From the IMG/VR virus record IMGVR_UViG_3300033148_008353, positions 1 through 39,175 of that record: 39,175 nt of DNA; one strand, 5' to 3'. A program made the position numbers and the translations under genes. Under the pieces are notes generated by a model. It saw only the letters and a list, made by a program, of their open reading frames with translations. It did no database searches and was not told the origin of the DNA. This document shows, piece after piece, positions 21,411-30,121 of the stretch; the first letter of the stretch is position 1; each line of letters opens with the position of its first letter. Origin of the DNA: a virus.

Positions 21411-22444
21411 GTAATTGTCCCCAGGATAAAGATTGCCCCAGCTGATGATGTGACATCCCCTGGAGGATTTGAGACTGTGAAATTGTCAACTCCAGCAGCT
21501 GTGCCAACTGCTGTGTTAATGTCTCCAATCTGTATTGTCCCACCTGGGCTGGATTGTGTATCAATCAAATCAAATAAGTTAGCTGTTACATTTGCTCTAG
21601 TTGTTGCATTGTCAGGACTGATAGTAATTGTGAAATCTAGGTCCTCCTCAGCCGGAGCAAACACCAAATTTGTTGCAATGCCAGGAGCCTGCAAATCAAC
21701 ATAGTCATGGACCTCCTGGATTTTCAGTGCTGATGGGATTTGACTCCCTCCAACAACTGTAAAAAATATTGTTACAGCTCCCAGGTCAGGAGTGTTTGAC
21801 TCAACCCAGACATTTTTGATGCCTCCAGTTTCTCTGACCCAATTGGCATAATCAGAATCTGTCCCACCCTGAGGAGTCTCAGCCAGAAACGCAAAAAATC
21901 GAACACGCAACTCATCAACAGTCTCCTCATCTGCTCCCCCATTGATGTCATTCTGGAGAGTCCCATTTGGGTCAATCCCAGCAACAGGAGAGACCAGTGT
22001 CAGAGTTGCCGGAGCAACTAGGTTGCCAGCAACTCCAGCAACAGTGTCAATGATGTCAACATCAAAAACTCCTCCAGCAATGACTCCAGCAATTGTTGCC
22101 TCATAAATTCTATTTGTGTCAGCATTTTTGACCTGAGTCAATGCTGGGACTGCTGAGGTATCAACTCCAGTAAATCTATATAGTCCAGAGCCCTTTGTTG
22201 CTGGGAGTTGTGAGAATCCCCAAACGCTGGCCCATTCCAAAAATTTGTCATCATCATCAGCTCTAGGAGTTGACTGTCTAGAATTCCATTCTAAATGCCC
22301 ATGGAGCTCATGTGATTGTCCAGAGAGAGCCTCAGCTGTTGCATCAACAAAATTATGTTTGAGCCTTGTGTCAGGCATCTCTGTATCAAAATCACTGATG
22401 ACTCTATTTTCTATCTCTGTTAATGTTGGTCTGTCAAATGCCAT
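21401..22444 (-). CDS. Baseplate J/Mu gp47-like protein
   Basis: A protein of 347 residues, the usual size of Mu gp47/P2 gpJ. Recognisable features: RPTLTEIENRVISDFDTEMP at the start, an Arg-Ala-Asp-Asp-Asp loop, LYRFTGVDTSAVPALTQVKN near 85-105, the region of ETVDELRVRFFAFLAETPQGG with DSDYANWVRETGGIKNVWV near 180-215, and VTIFFTVVGG. It forms the baseplate wedge and initiates sheath contraction. It ends in a GTITWV strand typical of the family. Confidence 0.93.
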   Translation of the reverse strand: MAFDRPTLTEIENRVISDFDTEMPDTRLKHNFVDATAEALSGQSHELHGHLEWNSRQSTPRADDDDKFLEWASVWGFSQLPATKGSGLYRFTGVDTSAVPALTQVKNADTNRIYEATIAGVIAGGVFDVDIIDTVAGVAGNLVAPATLTLVSPVAGIDPNGTLQNDINGGADEETVDELRVRFFAFLAETPQGGTDSDYANWVRETGGIKNVWVESNTPDLGAVTIFFTVVGGSQIPSALKIQEVHDYVDLQAPGIATNLVFAPAEEDLDFTITISPDNATTRANVTANLFDLIDTQSSPGGTIQIGDINTAVGTAAGVDNFTVSNPPGDVTSSAGAIFILGTITWV

Positions 22445-22445
22445 T

Positions 22446-22838
22446 TCAACCTATCGCCTCATCCCACTGCTTTTGGAATATTGTCTCATTGTTTTTTATT
22501 AGACTAACAGAATAAATGACCCCTGATTTTGATGCATCTGACCTGACTGGGATGGGGACAATGACCTCATCTGCAATCTCATCATCAATCATCCACTGGA
22601 GGCTGTCCTCTAAATAGTCTTTAATCGCGTTTAATGTTGCCTGAGTTATTTTGGACCTGTCTAGGAGCCAGAGCTTTGAGCCCCAATCCCCCCTGGCCCA
22701 ATAGCCTCTCCTGATTTTGGACCCATCTGGGAGCTCATCATCTTTGTCAGCTAGTTTGTCAGTATAGATGGAGGCAACAACACTGGCCTCCAACTCATCT
22801 CCAATTGCAACAATATCTGTTAATTCTGTAAATGCCAT
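22446..22838 (-). CDS. Mu gp46-like baseplate wedge protein
   Basis: A protein of 130 residues matching the GP46 family (Mu gp46, 143 residues). ADKDDELPDGSKIRRGYWAR and GDWGSKLWLLDRSK carry the family motif GDxGSKLWLL, followed by an Asp-Tyr-Leu-Glu helix. The C-terminus is the EVIVPIPVRSD and YSVSLI strand pair. It is a gp25-like wedge protein. It starts in the last base of the gp45-like stop and ends 1 base before the gp47-like gene. Confidence 0.92.
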   Translation of the reverse strand: MAFTELTDIVAIGDELEASVVASIYTDKLADKDDELPDGSKIRRGYWARGDWGSKLWLLDRSKITQATLNAIKDYLEDSLQWMIDDEIADEVIVPIPVRSDASKSGVIYSVSLIKNNETIFQKQWDEAIG

Positions 22839-23362
22839 TAGCTGGGTCCTGATGTTGGTCCTGTAGGACCTCCATGGATTGGGGTTGTATAGTCATGAGT
22901 ATGGTCAGAGACTTTGACTCCATTGGCTGTCAGCTCTCCAGTGACCTCAACCTCTCCATCAATTGTCATGGTCCCATTGGTTGTAATCTCAATCCCATTC
23001 TCTGTCAATTTGATTATATTGCCATGGGCATCAAACAAACAAGAGTCTCCTTCAGCCAAATCTTTTGGTCTATGCTCTGCATTATTGGAGGCAACAATGA
23101 TGGGATGGTCCTGGTTTGAACTTACGAACAAAACAACAACCTCTGACTCCTTTGGAGGATTGGACGAGAATCCAAACTCCTGGAATCTCTCAGCATTTGC
23201 CAACTGCTTTGCCATCAATTTGACCTGGACATTTTGGACACCCTCAGCATCATCAACAATGTCAACCAGTCCCCTCAAAATCATGCCAGTGACTCTCCTC
23301 CTCAGAGGTCTGACAACTGTGTTGATTTTCTCAACCAATGCATCTCTGGTTAAGCTGGCCAA
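22838..23362 (-). CDS. Mu gp45-like baseplate spike
   Basis: A protein of 174 residues from a TTG start with GAGGGG 8 bases upstream. The N-terminal half is an OB-fold (RRRVTGMILRGLVDIVDDA, VVVLFVSSNQDHPIIVASNN), as in P2 gpV and Mu gp45. The C-terminal half is a triple-stranded beta-helix pattern (GNIIKLTENGIEITTNG and repeats). A HTHDY at 154-158 near the tip forms the iron-binding needle typical of these membrane-piercing spikes. Residues 162-174 are a Gly/Pro/Thr tail. It is the central tail spike. Confidence 0.92.
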   Translation of the reverse strand: MASLTRDALVEKINTVVRPLRRRVTGMILRGLVDIVDDAEGVQNVQVKLMAKQLANAERFQEFGFSSNPPKESEVVVLFVSSNQDHPIIVASNNAEHRPKDLAEGDSCLFDAHGNIIKLTENGIEITTNGTMTIDGEVEVTGELTANGVKVSDHTHDYTTPIHGGPTGPTSGPS

Positions 23363-24372
23363 ATGTCAAACCCCTCTGGAGCTGAAATTCCATCAATTGG
23401 ATTCTGGGCAAATGTGAGACTGGTCTCAGTGCCTCCTCCGTTTGCATAGCTTTGGGAAACATCTGTCAACAACATCATCCTATTGATGGAGGCTGTTGGG
23501 TCAATGATTCTGATGTTTGTGTTTGGAGTCCAGATGTCTGTCCCATTCCATGTCCAGTCCTGGACATTGTAGGACCTGCCAATTGACTGGGCTCTCCTTT
23601 GCTGGAGCTCCCACTCCGCGCGCAATTTTGCCTGGGCTCCATCAGCTGACTCCTCAGAGACAATCAAAAACGGTCTAAATCTAGGGACAGTTGAGTCAAA
23701 AACAATAGCCTCAATCTCTGTGGTCAATCCAGGGAATTGTGATTTACAAACATATTTGTTAAACCTGCCACTGATGGCAATTGCTCCAGAGCCGGATTTG
23801 ATGTTTTCGCCATATTCCAAAACAAGGTCTGGGAGTTTCTCTGTTGAGATTTCAGTGATGACTAGGTTGCCATCAGCATTGGTCTGGAGGATGAGCTTAT
23901 TGGTTGTGACCAGTTTGCTCAATGTCTCGTAAGGAGATGCCCCCTCCTCAAATGCAAATTTTTTGATTTTGGGATTGGTTGCAGATTCCATGACAACATC
24001 AATGCCAAATGGTTTGCAGAGTTTGTCAGCAATCTCCTGGACTGTCAAATTGTTGAAACTGCCAGAGTTGTCAACAATTGCACAATCAACCAGGTCAGAT
24101 GTTTTGGACCTGCCAGAGTATGCAATGACATTGGATTCAGCCTCAAATGATGGGTCCATTGAATCAATGTAGCCTGTTGTTACTTTTTGGCCTCCAACTA
24201 AAATCTCACACTCAGAGCCTGGGAGGATTTTCCTGTTGGCAGGGTCATCAGTCCATTTGTTGATGGCAGTAAAATTGAAACTATGAGACAGAGCATTCAT
24301 GCTCCTGGTCACTGTTGCAGATTCAAAACCTCCAAACTGTTTGCCCTCAACTTTGATTGTGATTTCTGTCAT
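23350..24372 (-). CDS. Mu gpP-like baseplate hub
   Basis: A protein of 340 residues with the P2 gpD/Mu gpP hub pattern. Recognisable features: TRSMNALSHSFNFTA near 22-36, a strand with VTTGYIDS, YSGRSKTSDLVDCAIVDNSG, then CKPFGIDV and FEEGASPYETLSKL, and LVTTNKLILQTNADGNLVI. It forms the trimeric hub that holds the spike. The 12-base overlap with the spike gene and 4-base overlap with the gpN-like gene keep Mu gene order. Confidence 0.9.
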   Translation of the reverse strand: MTEITIKVEGKQFGGFESATVTRSMNALSHSFNFTAINKWTDDPANRKILPGSECEILVGGQKVTTGYIDSMDPSFEAESNVIAYSGRSKTSDLVDCAIVDNSGSFNNLTVQEIADKLCKPFGIDVVMESATNPKIKKFAFEEGASPYETLSKLVTTNKLILQTNADGNLVITEISTEKLPDLVLEYGENIKSGSGAIAISGRFNKYVCKSQFPGLTTEIEAIVFDSTVPRFRPFLIVSEESADGAQAKLRAEWELQQRRAQSIGRSYNVQDWTWNGTDIWTPNTNIRIIDPTASINRMMLLTDVSQSYANGGGTETSLTFAQNPIDGISAPEGFDIWPA

Positions 24373-25601
24373 GGCCTGATGACTTTGATGTCAGAGTTGC
24401 CTGGGACATAAAATGAGTTTGGGAAATCGTTAACTGAGACTAGCTCATCATAACGCTCAATTGACCCATATTGGTTTTGTGTATGGACCAGCCCGGGCAA
24501 TGGTCCAGATGATTTCTCAATTGTCACTCTAGCTAGGTCTCTTGACTCAAAATCTTTCTGTAGTGCTGATTTCATATTGTTTAAGGCAATATAAAGCTCA
24601 TCAGGAGCCTCTCTCTCCAGTTTCTTTGTCTGAGTAGCTATCTGATTAAATACGCGCGCTGCGTCCTCATCTGTCCTGTATGTCCTATGGGATGCGATTG
24701 AGACAGCTGCTGATAATGCCTGACTCTGTATAAATTGAGTTATTTGAGCCTGATTGTTTGCCTCCTGGACCCTGTTTGCTGTCACTGGGTCTGGAGGAGT
24801 TGTGTCATCATTGAACTCATTGAAACTGGCCATGCCCAAATAATAGTCCAGGAGCCTCCCAGTTGATTCAATGGAGCTCCTGATTGTCCTAGCAGCATCT
24901 GAAAATGAGCCATAAATACTGGAGAAACTGGAGGCTAGTTGGGATGGAGTGCTTAGCAATGAGCCCAGCTCATCCCCCAGCGCATTGACATCATCTGCAA
25001 AATCAGCAGCAGCTGCCTGAGTTGTATCAATAATTCCATTGACAGCCCTCAACTGACTGACTGCATTGTCCAACTGCTCCTGGGCATTCTCTGCCACAAA
25101 CTGAGCAGTGTCAGCAATAGAGAAACCCTCAGCAAAAACATCATTTGATGCAATCGCGCATGCAGCTGATGCAGCCTGGGAGAGTGTTGGAAAATCATCA
25201 ATCTCAGATGGGAATGTTTTTTCTCCCTCCAGAATGAATGTGATTGAAAAACGAGCAAACCCGCCCTCTGCTGCTGATTCTGTTGGTCCAGTAAAATTCT
25301 GGACTATGACCTTTTTTCTGCCCAGGTATCTGTGGACCAGTATTCCAGGTCCATCAGCGTCCAATGCTTTTTGGAGTGCATCTCTCTGGACAGTATAGTC
25401 AAACCCATTGAACCCAGTTGCCAGGACATAGCCCTCAACTGAGAATGGTTTTTGTTTCCTGCCAAGGTCCTCAACCCAGCCAAGGTTTTTGCCTGGAAAT
25501 TCATGGAGCGCGCTCCTCCTCCCTCCAGATGGAGAGTGGGAATCTGCTGAGAATGCAATGTCTCTGAATGACCATGGCTCTAGTGTATCTCTCCAGCTCA
25601 T
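24369..25601 (-). CDS. Mu gpN-like DNA circularisation protein
   Basis: A protein of 410 residues matching the phage gpN family (Mu gpN is about 490). Its N-terminus reads RDTLEPWSFRDIAFSADSHS with GRRSALHEFPGKN, the diagnostic end of this family. The long middle is helical and Ala/Ser-rich, followed by an extended C-terminal segment. In Mu gpN is a baseplate/tail-tip component, also named for protecting and circularising incoming DNA. It precedes the tape measure gene in transcription order by position only; the start overlaps the tape measure stop by 4 bases. Confidence 0.88.
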   Translation of the reverse strand: MSWRDTLEPWSFRDIAFSADSHSPSGGRRSALHEFPGKNLGWVEDLGRKQKPFSVEGYVLATGFNGFDYTVQRDALQKALDADGPGILVHRYLGRKKVIVQNFTGPTESAAEGGFARFSITFILEGEKTFPSEIDDFPTLSQAASAACAIASNDVFAEGFSIADTAQFVAENAQEQLDNAVSQLRAVNGIIDTTQAAAADFADDVNALGDELGSLLSTPSQLASSFSSIYGSFSDAARTIRSSIESTGRLLDYYLGMASFNEFNDDTTPPDPVTANRVQEANNQAQITQFIQSQALSAAVSIASHRTYRTDEDAARVFNQIATQTKKLEREAPDELYIALNNMKSALQKDFESRDLARVTIEKSSGPLPGLVHTQNQYGSIERYDELVSVNDFPNSFYVPGNSDIKVIRP

Positions 25602-27499
25602 TGTGTAACCGCCATGAGTCCAGTGTCAACCTCAATATCCATGAGACCCTTTTTGACTATGCTTTTGATTTTGACCGGGACATCAGCAACCAACTCTATT
25701 TTGAGTCTATTGATTGTCCCAGCGATTGACCCAGCTCCAGATGATTGAGCAACAGCCGGAGACAAACTAGCAACAGAAACCTTTGGGACTGCTGATGCCT
25801 GAGCAACAACTGACTTTGGGACTCCTGTTTTGAGGAGTGTTTTTGTTTTTTCTGAGGCAACCAATCCAACATCATTGAGCTGCTTTTTTTCCTGGGGACT
25901 GGGTTTGTTTTTTCTACGTCTATTAAATTTCTCAATGTTGGTCTCAGATGTATCTGGGATTAAATCTCCAGTGACCAGTTTTTTGATTGCAGTCCCAATG
26001 TTTCCAGAGGACACCAAATCAAAAAAGTTGCCCATCCCAACAGTTAGCTCAGCAACCTCTCTGGCAGTCTCCTCAACCAAATGGAAAATCCATCCAAAAA
26101 CATCAGCGACTCCATAGCCTACAGTGAGAAACCCATCAATCACATTGGCCATCCTCTCAGCTATTCTGTCCAGGCTCCCATTTTGCTCCATCTCATCAAT
26201 GCTCCCTAGGATGCCAGAGAGTCTATTTTTCATTGTGTCAAATACACCTTTTGACATGACTTTGTTTTGGAATCTGGTCCACTGGTCAGAGACATTGGAT
26301 GTCATCCCACTCCAGGTTTTGGATTGGAGCTCCATGGCCCCTTTGTACTTTTGATTCCAAATAGCCTCCAGAGTGCTCTGGATTTGTTTCCTGTTTGCTT
26401 TGTCAACAGATTTAAACCTCTGCTCTCCAGCTGCATCAGTAAATGAAAAAATAGCCTTTTTGCCCTCAGTGCTGGCTTTGATTCCAAATTCTTTTAACCG
26501 CTCAAACTCTCCAGTTGTCGCATCAGCAACAGCCTCAACAGCCTGCTCCAATGGTTTGCCCATGGCGCTGGCTGTATTGCCCAGAGTTTCCAGGAGTCCC
26601 TCCGTGGGCTCCAAACCAAATGCTCTCATCTTGACAAATGCATCTGTGACAGCTGTCAACTCAAATGGAGTTTTTGCAGCAAAATCAGAAACCCAATCCA
26701 TGGACTTTTTTGCTTTTTCTGAGCTGCCCTCAACTGTTGTAAGGATTGCCTCAAACCGCTCAAAACTAGCAGCAGTATCAACAAATGTCCTCTTAAACAA
26801 TGCCCCAGTTGCAACACCAACTCCAGCTATCGCTGTTGTTGCCTTTATTGCAAACTTGGCTGCTCTTGCGCTAGTTTTGCCAATTTTGCCTAATATTTTG
26901 AAACCGTCTATTTTTCTTTTTTGTTTGTCAATAGCCCCAGAGGTTGAGTCCATTTGACTCTCCAAACGTTTCTCCTCATCAGCTAGATTGTTAACATTGA
27001 CACCTAAATCATTAAGCCCAGTTTTTAGAGACCTCGCCTTAACATTCGCCTGGTTAAATGCACTCCTTAATCTTTTAGATTTAATTGTCCCAGACTCTGG
27101 TAGCTTATCAATGCTAATACCTAATTTTTTAAGGTCATCAGTAAGAGCCTCAACCTGAGCTCCTGATTGCATAAATGATTTTTTTAGACGTTTTGAGCCC
27201 TCAGCCCCATTGTTTGTTTTTGTCCTAAGCTCCTCTAATTTTTTGTTAGCCTTTTTAAATCCCGCAACTTTCGACATTGTGGTATCAAGAGCATCTGATT
27301 CATTGCGTAAACTCTCTAAATTGCTTTCAGCTTTTTTATATGCTGATATTTTCTTAAGGGTCCCATCAAGAGACTTTTTAGAGTCTTTTAATTTTTCTAA
27401 TTTTTGAGCTGCCCTAAAACTGGCTGATGTAATAGTCTTTAATTTTTTGGAGATTCTGTCAGCAATGCCAATCTCAATCTCAACTTTTTTATTTGCCAT
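25598..27499 (-). CDS. Tape measure protein
   Basis: A protein of 633 residues that sets tail length and leaves with the DNA. Residues 1-200 are highly charged coiled coil (KKVEIEIGIADRISKKLK, many Lys/Leu/Glu heptads). Residues about 205-245 and 470-500 have hydrophobic stretches (KATTAIAGVGVATGALF, YGVADVFGWIFHLVEE), as in most tape measures. The central part contains VDTAASFERFEAILTTVEGS and FAAKTPFEL, a motif seen in Mu-type and P2-type tape measures. The first third of the gene is richer in A+T and TpA than the rest. At 633 residues it suggests a contractile tail of roughly 95 nm by the common 0.15 nm per residue rule. Confidence 0.93.
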   Translation of the reverse strand: MANKKVEIEIGIADRISKKLKTITSASFRAAQKLEKLKDSKKSLDGTLKKISAYKKAESNLESLRNESDALDTTMSKVAGFKKANKKLEELRTKTNNGAEGSKRLKKSFMQSGAQVEALTDDLKKLGISIDKLPESGTIKSKRLRSAFNQANVKARSLKTGLNDLGVNVNNLADEEKRLESQMDSTSGAIDKQKRKIDGFKILGKIGKTSARAAKFAIKATTAIAGVGVATGALFKRTFVDTAASFERFEAILTTVEGSSEKAKKSMDWVSDFAAKTPFELTAVTDAFVKMRAFGLEPTEGLLETLGNTASAMGKPLEQAVEAVADATTGEFERLKEFGIKASTEGKKAIFSFTDAAGEQRFKSVDKANRKQIQSTLEAIWNQKYKGAMELQSKTWSGMTSNVSDQWTRFQNKVMSKGVFDTMKNRLSGILGSIDEMEQNGSLDRIAERMANVIDGFLTVGYGVADVFGWIFHLVEETAREVAELTVGMGNFFDLVSSGNIGTAIKKLVTGDLIPDTSETNIEKFNRRRKNKPSPQEKKQLNDVGLVASEKTKTLLKTGVPKSVVAQASAVPKVSVASLSPAVAQSSGAGSIAGTINRLKIELVADVPVKIKSIVKKGLMDIEVDTGLMAVTQ

Positions 27500-27501
27500 T
27501 A

Positions 27502-27971
27502 TCAGCTGGCTCCAGGTATTTTGTTAATCTCATCAATGGCAATCTGTAACATCTCAACTAACCTCCCAACTGGCATCTCCTCAGAGTGAGCTGGAGACAA
27601 TTTTAAATAAACAGAACATTTACCAATCAGGCTCCAGATTTCTCCTGATTGGATTGGGGCTCCCCCATTATACTGTCAGCAAAATTCAGAACCTCATCCA
27701 GGTCCTCCTCAGACAACTCTGAGAGGTAATCCATATCAGTCCCAGTCTCAGCAGAAACTAGCGCCAACATGGACCTGAGTTTCCCTCCTGGGCACTCCTC
27801 AAACGCCATGAGCCCTTTGGCTCTAATCTTTGGGCTGAGAAATACAATCTGGGTCAACTCTGTTGCTCCTGGGATAGGTACTCTCAACTTAATTGTATAT
27901 GGGAATACTACAACAGGGACATCTTTTTTTGTTTCTGTTTCTGTTTCTGGTTCTGGGATTTGATTTGTCAT
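27502..27971 (-). CDS. Tail assembly chaperone, -1 frameshift product (gp41-gp42 type)
   Basis: Slipping by -1 on the G run at 27662-27666 joins the gp41-like protein to a second frame that stays open for about 55 codons and stops at 27502. The joined product is about 156 residues. The added part reads GGAPIQSGEIWSLIGKCSVY and ends NKIPGAS, the usual composition of the T-extension that recruits tape measure to tube. GGGGGAGC resembles the GGGGGCG slip site reported for Mu, though Mu shifts by -2 and this frame needs -1. No other gene fills 27500-27626. Frameshifted tail chaperones are nearly universal upstream of tape measures. Confidence 0.75.
27627..27971 (-). CDS. Mu gp41-like tail assembly chaperone (unshifted product)
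   Basis: A protein of 114 residues with an N-terminal Glu/Thr/Lys tail (PEPETETETKKDVP), then a domain with LRVPIPGATELTQIVFLSPK and PGGKLRSMLALVSAETG, and a Leu-Asp-Glu C-terminus. The layout matches the Mu gp41 (G-type) chaperone family. It coats the tape measure before tube assembly. The slippery G run lies at codons 12-15 before its stop, so most ribosomes would make this shorter form. Confidence 0.85.
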   Translation of the reverse strand: MTNQIPEPETETETKKDVPVVVFPYTIKLRVPIPGATELTQIVFLSPKIRAKGLMAFEECPGGKLRSMLALVSAETGTDMDYLSELSEEDLDEVLNFADSIMGEPQSNQEKSGA

Positions 27972-27989
27972 GATTTGCGCCTCTTGACC

Positions 27990-28349
27990 TTATGCCGGGT
28001 TAACTTGTTTGCCCATGAATGTCAGTGATATTTCTCCAGATTCTCCATTGAGCTCAGCTGGCTCAGAGAGCCAACATTCCTGGAGCTTATATGTGACCCC
28101 AGTGTCAGTTTCAAATTGGAGAGTGTCATCAACAATGTTGTTGAGTGCAATGACATCCAGACCAGCAACATGCGAGATGCTGCAACTGACCTGAGGAGCT
28201 ATGATTGTTTCGTTGTAACCATCAACCCCAGCATCTGAAACAACAGCTGAGCGAGTGACCCCACCAAAATTGATTGTGGCGCCAGGTCTGGACCTAAGTT
28301 TCCCAAACCCTGCAACATTTATAAATACTCTGCCCGTAACTTTTGACAT
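27990..28349 (-). CDS. Mu gpM-like tail tube protein
   Basis: A protein of 119 residues, the same size as the Mu tube protein (118). It opens KVTGRVFINVAGFGKLRSRP and carries VDGYNETIIAPQVSCSISH and QFETDTGVTYKLQECWL, the phage tail tube (gpM) signature. AGAGGAGA lies 7 bases before the ATG. Hexamers stack to form the DNA channel inside the sheath. Confidence 0.93.
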   Translation of the reverse strand: MSKVTGRVFINVAGFGKLRSRPGATINFGGVTRSAVVSDAGVDGYNETIIAPQVSCSISHVAGLDVIALNNIVDDTLQFETDTGVTYKLQECWLSEPAELNGESGEISLTFMGKQVNPA

Positions 28350-28361
28350 GCTAAATCTCCT

Positions 28362-29837
28362 CTAGACTCTGAATTGGGTTTTTTGTGCCCCAACTCTAAA
28401 CTGGTTAATTAGGTTTGGAGAATCCTGGACATTGATTCGATTTTTATCAGTTCCATCTCTCTCAACAATCAAGGTCTCTAGATAGCCATCATAGTCCTCA
28501 GCCCAGGCTAGGTCCTCAATAAAATTGGTATACATTGCCAACAGCTCAGTCTTAATGATTTGAGGAGTCACAACTGGCTGGCCAGCAGCAAAATTAGTCC
28601 CATCATCTGCCAGCTTATGCCTGCCAAATTTAGTGGCAATTGTCGCGCGCTGGATGTCTCTGATTCTATCCAATGTCTCTGCTGTTTGTATATCCAAATA
28701 GGCAGCATCAGGGAAACCCTGGTCATTGATTTGAAAGTTTGTAATTTGACGCTCAATAAATGACCGCCCATCCCTGGATGATTTCTGGGTTGCAATGCCA
28801 TCAAACAGGAGAGTGTTTCTCTCTGCCTGGTCCCATTGGACATCAGCCTTTGCTGGAATGAATCCATTGAGCTGCAATGATTGCAATGGCCGCGCTGGGT
28901 CATTCAATAATGATGCCCCTGCAACAGCTGTGTTAATTGCTGCCAGAATAAATGGAGGAGTGGGACTGATGTTTGAGCCCATTGTTGTTATATGAGGAGA
29001 ATTGTTGAGAGCTCCAAATCCGGCTGTTGCTGCCAGGTTGCCACGGAATGCATTGAATGCGCGTCCTCCGATTGAAACCATTGGGCCAAATCGTCTGAGC
29101 AACTCTGCCTCCAGGAGGTCAATGTTGCCTGAGTCTGTATAAGGCATTGCAATCCAGTTGTATTTGTCATCAGCCATGGTTGCAATAACCTCTGTGATGT
29201 CAGGATTGCCAGCTCCAGCTGTGCCAGTCCCCATTGCATTGATTGTCAAACCAACTCCATCAGGGAGGACCTCATCAAATAAATTGGCAGAGATGTCAAT
29301 CTGGTTGCCATTCTCTCCATCATTTTTTGCTGTGATTGTGACAGTGCCCAATGCATTGACAGCAGTAACCATCATGCGAGCGTCAGCTGTTATAGCTGCA
29401 ACCAGGGAATCTCCAATTATTGTTGGAGTGTCTCCAGAGGCAACTGCTGCCTGGATTTTTCTGCCTCCAAAATAAATTGTGAGAATACCATCTCCAGTTG
29501 CTGGGTCAGTTATAACCAGAGAGCCAACTGATGGCACTCCAGCAAGTAGGTCAATCTGTGGGATGACATACATTGTCAGAAACTTTGCAGATGGGACAGC
29601 TTTAAATGCGTATACCATCTCAGATAAATGGGAGCCCACTCCAAATAGATTGGCCCCCTCATCTCCATCAGACACCAAAACCAACTCATCTGGAGTTGCT
29701 GTGCCAGTTGGCAACATTTGTCCTGTTATAAGGACTGTAAATTCTGTACTCAATGCCCCTGCCAGGGATGAGTCAAACTCTATAAAATAGCCAGGAGTCC
29801 TGAGATTTCCTGGGATTTGGTCAAATGAAATACTCAT
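28362..29837 (-). CDS. Mu gpL-like contractile tail sheath
   Basis: A protein of 491 residues (Mu gpL is 495). It opens ISFDQIPGNLRTPGYFIEFD, a sheath signature, and has the conserved SPTPPFILAAINTAVAGASL, then ADVQWDQAERNTLLFDGIAT and VERDGTDKNRINV near the C-terminus that extends an arm to the next subunit. Surface-loop strands are inserted in the middle. Contraction drives DNA injection. It overlaps the DUF2635-like gene by 4 bases. Confidence 0.95.
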   Translation of the reverse strand: MSISFDQIPGNLRTPGYFIEFDSSLAGALSTEFTVLITGQMLPTGTATPDELVLVSDGDEGANLFGVGSHLSEMVYAFKAVPSAKFLTMYVIPQIDLLAGVPSVGSLVITDPATGDGILTIYFGGRKIQAAVASGDTPTIIGDSLVAAITADARMMVTAVNALGTVTITAKNDGENGNQIDISANLFDEVLPDGVGLTINAMGTGTAGAGNPDITEVIATMADDKYNWIAMPYTDSGNIDLLEAELLRRFGPMVSIGGRAFNAFRGNLAATAGFGALNNSPHITTMGSNISPTPPFILAAINTAVAGASLLNDPARPLQSLQLNGFIPAKADVQWDQAERNTLLFDGIATQKSSRDGRSFIERQITNFQINDQGFPDAAYLDIQTAETLDRIRDIQRATIATKFGRHKLADDGTNFAAGQPVVTPQIIKTELLAMYTNFIEDLAWAEDYDGYLETLIVERDGTDKNRINVQDSPNLINQFRVGAQKTQFRV

Positions 29838-30121
29838 GATTTGTCATCCTCTTTAGGTTTTTTGGGCTCAACAGCCAAAACAACTGACTCATCTCTCAAA
29901 CGTCTGACCCAGTATGTGTTGTGTGGTTTGCTCTCTCCATCTGATTTGAGAGGGACTCCAGATTTTGGGTCTCTGACAATCGTGCCAGCTGTTTTGGCTG
30001 GCTTAATGAATATGCGTTTAATGTTTGGTTGCTTTTTGTGCTCAGGAGCAACGCGCGCCTTATGAGTGACAGGTTTTGACTCAATCACTTCTTTCTTTTT
30101 TGTTTCAGTTTTATCAGCCAT
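29834..30121 (-). CDS. DUF2635/Mu gp38-like protein
   Basis: A protein of 95 residues with an unusually long Lys/Thr/Glu-rich N-terminus (about 30 residues). The core IVRDPKSGVPLKSDG followed by NTYWVRRLRDESVVL is the DUF2635 signature found in Mu gp38 and its relatives immediately before the sheath gene. The usual family length is about 60 residues. It may assist sheath or head-tail assembly; the biochemical role is unknown. Confidence 0.85.
   Translation of the reverse strand: MADKTETKKKEVIESKPVTHKARVAPEHKKQPNIKRIFIKPAKTAGTIVRDPKSGVPLKSDGESKPHNTYWVRRLRDESVVLAVEPKKPKEDDKS

Noticed and set aside
26373-26957. A 194-codon plus-strand open frame inside the tape measure gene
   Set aside because: It is antisense to a well-supported gene, has low-complexity composition mirroring the coiled coil, and no ribosome binding site. 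No plus-strand gene is supported anywhere.
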